Positions 56,903 through 64,000 of a stretch of DNA of 64,000 nucleotides are shown here, in pieces. The stretch comes from Hydrangea macrophylla. Lineage: Eukaryota > Streptophyta > Magnoliopsida > Cornales > Hydrangeaceae. The notes beneath the pieces were generated by a model. It was not told the origin of the DNA. It ran no database searches and saw only the letters and a list, made by a program, of their open reading frames with translations. The stretch covers positions 57,316,274 to 57,380,273 of the forward strand of contig CM066998.1 of NCBI GenBank assembly GCA_033977485.1. The letters run 5' to 3'. How positions within the stretch are numbered: the stretch's first letter is position 1; each line of letters opens with the position of its first letter. Both the position numbers and the translations under genes were made by a program.

Positions 56903-57529
56903 CTATGTAGATCCTACATGGATCCCATGCAAGAGCACATGAGATCCATTGAAATCAAAGATCATGATTGTTGGGTGTGAAAAAGTGTATGAAATAATGT
57001 GTGTGTATCATTATTGGCATATGAGCTTGTTTTTTTATTAAACAAACAAACACAAGTCGAGCGCTTATCGAACATGTCCACGATGCCTTATTGAACTTCC
57101 CGACTCGTTTACACCCCCAAACACAAGTAATTAATGCACATGAATTATTGTGCTAATCTATTCCTTGCATCAAAACTCACATGGGAGGGTTATTTTTTTT
57201 CTAAGAGCTCACATGGGAGGTATTTGGTCATGTAACATCCATTTATTGGTCAAAACTATTATATTGCTTATGTGATGTAGTTCCAAACCATGCACACAAT
57301 AATTTTTAGAACAACACGTTCCAGAAGGCTTTTGCGCTTTTGTTTTGTTTGTATTTTTATTTTTAGGTCAAGAAAGCTATCTGCACACACATTGATATTT
57401 TGAGGATTTGGTTGAGGAAAAAATGAGAATTAAGAAAGTCATGGAGGTGATGATGATGGGAGTGAAGCTGTCCATTTATCGTTTGTTGTTTCAACACGGT
57501 ATTTGTTTATTGGGGTGCCTTTTTTTATT
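56903..57529. other. unassigned intergenic DNA
   Basis: AT-rich text without a supportable gene or repeat structure. Confidence 0.4.
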
Positions 57530-57703
57530 GAGTAAAACTTGGGACACAACAAAATACACAACTTTTGGGACACAACCTAATTAATGTGTCTATCTCTCTC
57601 CTGTGATGTCACTGGACCCCACAATGACACAGGAGAGAGATAGACACATCAATTAGGTTGTGTCCCAAAAGTTGTGTGTTTGGTTGTGCCCCAAGTATTA
57701 CTC
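57530..57703. mobile_element. near-perfect foldback element
   Basis: Two 76-bp arms (57530-57605 and 57628-57703) are inverted repeats with about five mismatches. They are separated by a 22-bp loop. The outer ends GAGTAAAACTTGGG and CCCAAGTATTACTC resemble the M2 MITE ends. A transcript from either strand would fold into one long hairpin. Confidence 0.9.
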
Positions 57704-57784
57704 TTTTTTATTTATTTATAATTTTTTTTTTTGTGTGTGTGTGTTTTTTTTTTTTTTTTTGTTGTTGTTGTTGTTTTGATTTGT

Positions 57785-58045
57785 TTGTGTTTGTTTTTTT
57801 TTTAATCAGCTTGGTTTCGCCAGAGTTTTTGGCCTTCTAAAGGAAGGTCAAGTGTTCGAAACCCTCAGGGTCGGGATGTACAACTAGGTTGGAACTTGGA
57901 AGGATAAATCTCGTGTCTGGATGAACCGTATTCAGAGTTTGGCGTGGGTTAGAATCTTATTGTCCACTCACCTCATGATTTACCTAGTGCGTGCATTATG
58001 AGGTCGGTGCACGTTTCAAAATTCGCGATTGTGAATAAAAGAGAT
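57785..58045 (+). mobile_element. possible SINE-like sequence
   Basis: AAGTGTTCGAAACCC (57851-57865) resembles a pol III B box, preceded by TGGCCTTCTAAAGG, which could be a poor A box. The following 170 bases are non-coding and moderately GC-rich compared with the surroundings. There is no A tail or TSD, so the call is weak. Confidence 0.3.
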
Positions 58046-58118
58046 TCTTAATGGCGCAAAAAATTGCAGTCAATCAGACCTAAAATTGCATTCAATCAGA
58101 CCTAAAGTCGCTTTCAAT

Positions 58119-58508
58119 CAGGACCGGCCCTGACAAATTAGGGGCCTAGGGGAATATTAAGACGGGGCTTTTTGAACAACGGGGGTTTGGGGGCAGTGCC
58201 CCCGAAGCGAAAATTTTTGGGTCTATTTATATAAGTTTGTGGGTATAATTAAATATATTATAATGTTGATTTGCGAATTTTCTTCCATCATTTTTTAGAA
58301 TTTGGAGGTTCTGTAATTGTAATCCTTATCGGAGGTTTCCAATATTTTCTTGGACTCCATTACAATTTGTTCAACATATTATAAATAAAAAAAATTTATT
58401 TTGAGCCCTACTCAGTTTTTTTCGAAGCCCTATTAAAGAGCAAAAAATGAACAAGATTTAGGGGCTTTAAACGACCGCCTACCCCGCCTATAGGCAGGGC
58501 CGACTTTG
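58119..58508. mobile_element. hAT-type MITE, related to 56516-56894
   Basis: The ends CAGGACCGGCCCTG and CAGGGCCGACTTTG are imperfect inverted repeats. An exact TSD CTTTCAAT lies at 58111-58118 and 58509-58516. It is 390 bp and non-coding, and GGGGGTTTGGGGGCAGTGCC near 58180 is distinctive. Confidence 0.88.
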
Positions 58509-58516
58509 CTTTCAAT

Positions 58517-59069
58517 CAGACTCAAAAAAATCTCAACATTTTCACACCATTCACAATCTCCTTCGTTTGTCTTAACCTAAGCTGTGACATGTAAGCATCA
58601 TGATCAACTCACGTGACATGTAAGTTCTATTAATTTAAGCTAACTGCGTCAGATTTTGGGTCTGATTAATTGAGGATTTGAAGGTCTAGGATTTGATTGA
58701 ACTAGAAAAAAAATGATACATATCCAATTGAACGAACGTGTGTAGCACGAATGTATAAAGTATAATTTGGCATAATTTGGCCATTGTTTAATTGTAGATC
58801 GATATAAACTAGTCAATATGAAATCTCATACAAATATATTCGCCGACTTTTTTTACAAAGTCTAGAAGTAAAAAGTCTTGCTCAAAAACATGTTCCCGAG
58901 CATACGTATCCATCAACTTGTCTTATGTACTAAAAAAATGAATACAAGCCGACCCCTTTTCAAATATATGTCGACGATGACTCATTGAGTTACTTGACTC
59001 GTATTACACAAGTCATATAAATGTTCGACAAGTTACCGACAAGAGGCCCACACATTATAACTTTAACAA
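58517..59069. other. unassigned intergenic DNA
   Basis: No gene or clear repeat is visible. Confidence 0.4.
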
Positions 59070-59270
59070 TAATAATAGAGACAATTAAATTAATTAATTG
59101 AACAACCTGTTTCATAATTAACGACATTTAAAGGAAGAAGCACTAATATTTAAAGTATAATTATTAAAGTGTTTTATTTATATGTGTAGTGTTTTAAAAT
59201 ATGGCGACTCTTACTTAAAATATTATAAATTGTGAAAATAATTGTACAATTAATAGTGTCCCTAACATTA
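59070..59270. mobile_element. palindromic MITE, family M1 copy 3
   Basis: It starts TAATAATAGAGACAATTAA and ends TAGTGTCCCTAACATTA, with TTAAAGTATAATTATTAAAGTG in the middle. It is homologous to 26064-26254 and 27774-27979 and more decayed. Confidence 0.75.
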
Positions 59271-60177
59271 CTCGAACTTTATTCCTCGTAAGTTATATAT
59301 ATATATATATGTGCTATATTTCCTTTCATTTGCTCGAGGATCGACCTGGTGTGGTGACTTTTACAATTTGCTTTTGTTGTGCTCTCTGGTGGATATCATG
59401 TGGATAAGCACCGAAAGAGGCCCACCCAATCTGGCCCCGATTGGTGGCGGGCGGGCAATTAACGAGTTTGGAAGCATTGATCGGGTCGGAATTGGGAATT
59501 AAGGACCCTAAGATGTAAGACCGCACAAACGCCTAGGGTTATGGGCTTAGGGCCAGCCTTAATAATAACCCTTTACTTATAGTTTTAATTACCATGAAAC
59601 CAAATCATTAGCTACCAAGTGAAATAAAATCATATTGGACAAATGTTTTATAAGGTTAACCGAATTGATTGGTTTTGAAAATTGCAAATATACTAAACAA
59701 TCATTTAATTAAATTAAATTATTTAAACCATAGATTTATGAAGTAATATAAACTAAATTGAGTCATGTAGAAAGTAACATATAAATTGAATTAAGTGCTT
59801 TGAAAAGTAATTTAAATCGAAAGTAACATATATTTAAAGGGGTAACTCAGGCCTTGGTGGGCTTGTTTAGAGGGCCAAGTGGGAGGGCTTGGCGGGCATT
59901 AGGATATTTTTTTTTGGTCAAACTTCTGACTCGGGCTAGGCCAGGCTTTGAATGAAAGACCCATGCCCGGTCAAGAGTATGAATCTTTTTATCGAAGGAT
60001 CAGAAAAAAAAAAAAAAATGGATCCGGCTCTCCTGCGACATAATACGAATTCAGGAATAGGTTTGAATACGGGCTTGGGCGGGCCAAGCTCGAGGTACGG
60101 GCTAGACTTTTTGGTTACCCGTAGCCATAATTCCATGCCTACATGTGGAACTTGGATCATTCCGAAGTTTTTTTTTT
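59271..60177. other. unassigned intergenic DNA
   Basis: AT-rich text with degenerate GGCTTGGGCGGGCC / CATGCCCGGTC words (59830-60140), probably an old interspersed repeat. I see no gene. Confidence 0.4.
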
Positions 60178-60360
60178 GAGTAATACTGTGCTTCTCAAAT
60201 ATTTTTTCTCAAAAGTATTTCCTAACATATGTGGCAGTGGACTCAGTTGATTTTGATTGGTTGACGTTGAAGTGATCCTACCATTAATGAAGAGGATCTC
60301 ACTACCACATGTGTTGGAAACACTTTTTGGAAAAAAATTTGGAAAGCATGGCATTACTCT
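60178..60360. mobile_element. MITE, family M2 copy 2
   Basis: It starts GAGTAATACTGTGCTTCTC and ends GAAAGCATGGCATTACTC. It shares ACATGTGTTGGAAACACTTT with the copy at 47104-47265. Confidence 0.78.
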
Positions 60361-60947
60361 TTTTTTTTTTTGGGTCAAACATGCTCAAGTTAATAGTCAC
60401 CATTTTCACATAGGAATTGTTCATTCCATTCAACAATTTTCTGAATGCTGACTATTAAAAGCTAATTTTCTAAATCGGTTCATATGGTACTCAAATCATG
60501 CTCAAGGTTTTGAAAATGTTGTATATGGTACTCTCATAGTTTATTTTGTCAAACATATGTTTTTTATTTAGGTTGAGCACGTAAATGGAATTAGGGATGT
60601 AACAAAATCGACTGGACCATCCGAACTGATCGGTTTTCAAAATTTTCATGCAGTATAAAAATTGAACCGAGCCAAAAATTCACACTAAACCAAACCGAAC
60701 CGATCAACTTGTCTAAAAATTGCACCGAACCATTTTTCACCCCTAATTGGAATTGTAAAAGAGAATGGAGTTGTCTAAACCTCAGAAGTTTACAAATTTG
60801 ACATTCCTCTTGTTTTGCCTTAGTTGGGCAGTTTTGTAAGATAATAACATAATTATGTAGTAACGTAAAGGTAATACCATTTTACTGTCTTTGAAGGAAT
60901 ATTCTTGTCTTTGGCATAATGTTACTATCTTTAAAAGACACTAGCAT
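60361..60947. other. unassigned intergenic DNA with a degenerate repeat
   Basis: The stretch 60590-60750 runs from AATTAGGGATGTAAC to TTCACCCCTAATT with AACCGAACCGA words between, probably a decayed MITE. There is no gene. Confidence 0.45.
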
Positions 60948-61419
60948 TGTAATATCCTACATTTTAATTGTACTTAGATATTTAATTGACCTTAACTGCA
61001 CATTTAAATACTTAGTATGAAAATTGAGGCTAATTGGAAACTTTTTAAAAAATTGGTCACAAGGATATTGTGGTCATTTGTACCTGTGATCTTAGACTTG
61101 ACCAGAAATTTGAAAATGAGATTTTTGGACTGAAAGGAGCGCATGCTCAAATGATTCATGCACTATCTGTGTTTTAAGTTGTCATAACTGGTACGGTTAG
61201 AGATATATAGCAACTTATGCTAGTAGTACCACGTGCTTTAAGAGTTCTACCCCTTCACTTACTATAAATAGAATATGTTAGGGTTTTAATTCATTAGTTG
61301 TCAACTACTTCTCTATCTATATAATACCCTGTATTTTTGAAAAGTTTTAATAAATAAGACTTGGTATTGCTTCTATATACTTGTATGACTTCTACCCTTC
61401 CATTGAGATATTTTGTGTC

Positions 61420-61620
61420 TCAATCGATAGCGCCATGTTATCCCAATCGATTGCCACTTTTTAGATAACAATGGATTGCCATATTATCCCAATCAATCGA
61501 TTGGTATTCTGCTGACCTGAATTCATGACGTGTCCTTACACCAATTGATTGCCCTTCATTTTAATTGATTGCCTTAAGATATCTGATACCAATTGATTGC
61601 CACTGGTTCCAATCGATTGC
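61420..61620 (+). repeat. CAATCGATTG palindrome cluster 1
   Basis: Eight or so occurrences of CAATCGATTG or one-base variants (CAATTGATTG, CAATGGATTG, TAATTGATTG) lie at irregular spacing, usually followed by CC. Three are exact. Confidence 0.88.
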
Positions 61621-61786
61621 TACCTGCAGAGATTGGTTTTCAACTTTGATTCGTGGTTTGACTTATGGCACTCTCATTTCCTATATATATGAGTTCATTT
61701 CAGGCCTTGGGTCTATTTGGGCTGTCTTTGGTTAGAAAGAGAGAGATTGTATATATATATACACTCACACATACATATATACACAA

Positions 61787-61790
<4 letters not shown>

Positions 61791-61820
<30 letters not shown>
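61791..61820. repeat. CA microsatellite and purine tract
   Basis: About 15 CA units, followed after 20 bp by a long GAA/AGAAG purine stretch to about 61940. Glutamate/lysine-rich and serine/phenylalanine-rich frames here are artefacts. Confidence 0.9.
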
Positions 61821-61822
<2 letters not shown>

Positions 61823-62104
61823 ACTCTCTGGGCAGGGAAGAGAAGAAGAAGAAGAAAATGAGAAATAGAAGAAAGAAGAAAGAAGAAAGAAGAAGAAAAA
61901 GAGAAGAAAGACTGAGGCAGAGAGAAGAAGGAGAAAAAGCTTGAAGTTTGGGAACTCCATAAGCCGAACACACCCTAAAGTGAGTTTTAACTACTTGGTC
62001 CCTTTACATGGATGTTTTACAAGTTTTAGTGAGGCTTTGATGTACTTAATACATCCCTTTATGTTTATATATGCTGTTTCATAATTCTATTGGAGAAGAC
62101 AAAG

Positions 62105-62300
62105 TTCCTATCGATTGGACTTTTCCCAATAGATTGCCATCAGTCAGGACCCAATCGATTGGATAGTTTTCCAGTCGATTGTCAATATTTCTAATCCAAT
62201 CGATTGCCAAAGTTAGCAATCAATTGGCATTGCTTTGGATCCAATCGATTGTTGAAGTTTTTATCCCAATTGATTGGACCCTTGTCCCAATCGATTGGCA
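62105..62300 (+). repeat. CAATCGATTG palindrome cluster 2
   Basis: Nine or ten occurrences of CAATCGATTG or near variants, four of them exact, in about 200 bp. It lies about 490 bp after cluster 1 in the same LTR. Confidence 0.88.
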
Positions 62301-63599
62301 GTTACAGATTTTGGATAGTTCCTCTTGTTTATTATATAAGGGGTTCAATCATTCGATTTTTGATTCAGACTTTAATTACGCGACTATTGGGATAATATGG
62401 GATAATGTGATACCAAAGATAAGTACGATGGTGAATAATGGATTAATGTTATAATGTTAGTTAATGTGTCATTCATGATGAGTTCGATATCCGTTCCATT
62501 TTAAACAGAGTAGTCAGGCCAAAATGGGATTTGTCATGTATTCATTTTAGTACAGAACCCAGGTAGATTTAATAAGTTATGGGAGTTGTACGTGGGCAGA
62601 CGTTTGGTCATGATATGTTCTTAAAAGCTGGTGAGCTGTGCATATGCTTTTAAAAGGCGGTGAAATGGACCAAGTAGTCCTAAAATAGCTAGGTGATCCA
62701 TGATATGTTCCCTAAAGCCAGTGAGCTGTTAAGATGCTCTTAAAGGTGGTGAGCTAGGATTAGTGGTAGATGTCGTTAAGTTGTGGTAATAGAATGATAT
62801 GCTATTGTTCAAAACATTGTGTCACTGTATTGCGGTGAGCTGGGCATATGTTCTTAAAAGCTGGGAAAGGACTGATGTGGAGTCCATGACATGCGGTGAG
62901 CAGTGAACATGCTCTTAAAGGCGGTGGACGCAAGGATGGTGTATCTCTATGAGTTAAACGATTGAGTTTGCTCTTTTCAGTCAAAGTCTGTCAGTTATCG
63001 GTCTTGGAATAATCAGACGATAAGGGTTGGTTATGCTGGGTAGAATAATGATAAAGATACTATTATAACACATCTTATTCATTTCATAACTTGTTATTAT
63101 GTTATATAACTGGTACATGTTAGCTCATATTCACTCAGCTCTCATTAAATTGAGGTCCGTTATTGCCTGGATATTCCCCGTCCGGACTACCCTATTCCTA
63201 ATAATGTAGGTGATCGAGCTTACGATGACGACTACTACCTAGAGGAAGATCATACAGAGGGTGGCCCCACTGAGGATGGTTATGTAGGAGAAGACTACTA
63301 CGCTGACAATTATGTCTACGCCAACTGAAGAATAATAGTTATTAGTTTCTATTTCTGTTGAACTTTATAATTGCTACATGGGCATATGTTACTTTCAAAC
63401 CTTTTATATTTTCGTTTGTAAACTCTAATGTTGTAATAGATAGCACTTATGTAATATACTCGTTATCTATGTCACTATTACTCTTTATTTACTGTTGCTT
63501 AGAACTGCATGGTGTGGGACAATTGAGTGACTTCACCCGTCATTCCCTAGGAAATTTATTTTTCTCTATTTTTGCTGTTCTGGGGCATGACATGATTTT

Positions 63600-63611
63600 T
63601 GGTATCAGAGC
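63600..63611 (+). other. primer-binding site (initiator Met tRNA type)
   Basis: TGGTATCAGAGC lies eight bases after the LTR end, the standard site for plant Ty3 and copia elements. Confidence 0.88.
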
Positions 63612-63743
63612 CTTAGGTTTGATGCTTTCGTTCACTAATTGTCCCACACCATCTGGTCCTAGCATTATAAGATCACTGAGATGAGATATGAGTTTAAAAT
63701 AAGCTGTCCTTCTGACGATAGATAGTTCTCTTTGCAAGTTAGC

Positions 63744-63854
63744 ATGGATCCAGATTTTCATAGGTTCGTGGATGACCCTTATGGAGACCACGTGATCCAC
63801 GGGGATACTGTAGATCCAGCTAACCCGGAGCGTTACCAGGATCGTATACGTTAG
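63744..63854 (+). pseudogene. gag start of the Ty3 element, early stop
   Basis: The first ATG after the primer-binding site opens MDPDFHRFVDDPYGDHVIHG and on to a TAG at 63852-63854, 36 residues. An acidic N-terminus starting MDP is plausible for gag. No gag core follows before the window ends; the text after 63870 looks unrelated and may be a further insertion. Confidence 0.45.
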
Positions 63855-64000
63855 ATAGCCAGTTGTTATTGATTCGAGGTGAAAAGTGCATGTTTATAGT
63901 GTATTACACGGTCTTTTATGCATACTTTTATCCCCAAGTCCCTAGATTTAGATGCATATCAATGATCAAGTGTTTTCTATGATGTTGAGACTCAAACATG

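Larger units (their letters stand above)
60948..63592 (+). mobile_element. 5' LTR of a Ty3-type element
   Basis: It begins TGTAATATCCTACATTTT and ends CTGTTCTGGGGCATGACA, 2,645 bp. An initiator-Met primer-binding site and a gag start follow, so it is a 5' LTR in plus orientation. TATAAATAG lies at 61263-61271. Two palindrome clusters (61420-61620 and 62105-62300) lie downstream of it. A tandem array built on CTTAAAAGCTGGTGAGC is at 62620-62930. Its last 700 bp resemble the LTR fragment at 15441-16380. Confidence 0.88.

Noticed and set aside
61665..61971. Acidic/basic ORFs on both strands
   Set aside because: They are translations of a CA repeat and a purine-rich tract in an LTR leader.

Overview
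The window is nuclear DNA from a flowering plant, most likely a eudicot. It is AT-rich and intron-bearing, full of LTR retrotransposons and small inverted-repeat elements (MITEs), and holds two recognisable plant genes. The species cannot be named from the sequence. All reading was by eye, so identities are rough; boundaries are exact only where target-site duplications (TSDs) or splice sites are quoted.

Layout. 1-4280: repeat-rich DNA ending in the 3' part of a Tat/Athila-like Ty3 element on the minus strand. 4281-10574: a copia-like LTR and primer-binding site, split by a solo LTR (4417-10284, TSD CTCTC), itself split by a second solo LTR of the same family in the opposite orientation (6274-9221, TSD GTGTA). 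11176-20596: wreckage of at least two minus-strand Ty3 elements (chromodomain, integrase, RNase H, RT and gag remnants) joined through a plus-strand LTR fragment. 22038-26894: a complete five-exon bHLH transcription factor gene of subgroup IVc (ILR3/bHLH115 type, 237 codons), with MITEs in its introns and directly after its stop codon. 29577-49757, minus strand: a complete seven-exon cysteine-rich receptor-like kinase (CRK, 638 codons) whose first intron is 15,578 bp. 49758-60947: intergenic DNA with a solo LTR, several MITEs, a long foldback and simple repeats. 60948-64000: an LTR, its primer-binding site and the start of a broken gag.

The CRK intron is a nest. An old minus-strand LTR element was split inside its primer-binding site by a younger plus-strand non-autonomous element (35640-44423, LTRs about 97% alike where compared, one 370-codon ORF I cannot assign). 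That element's 3' LTR carries a further solo LTR (40561-43659, TSD ATATC). The CRK splice phases still agree across all of this, so the gene looks intact.

The most unusual signal is a shared architecture in several LTRs. Downstream of a TATA-like box, so probably in the transcribed leader, lie clusters of short irregularly spaced palindromes, each LTR with its own motif: CGCGCGAGCGGCCCGCGCG, CAGTCGACTG or CAATCGATTG. The last two are variants of CARTCGAYTG. I know of no named function for such arrays.
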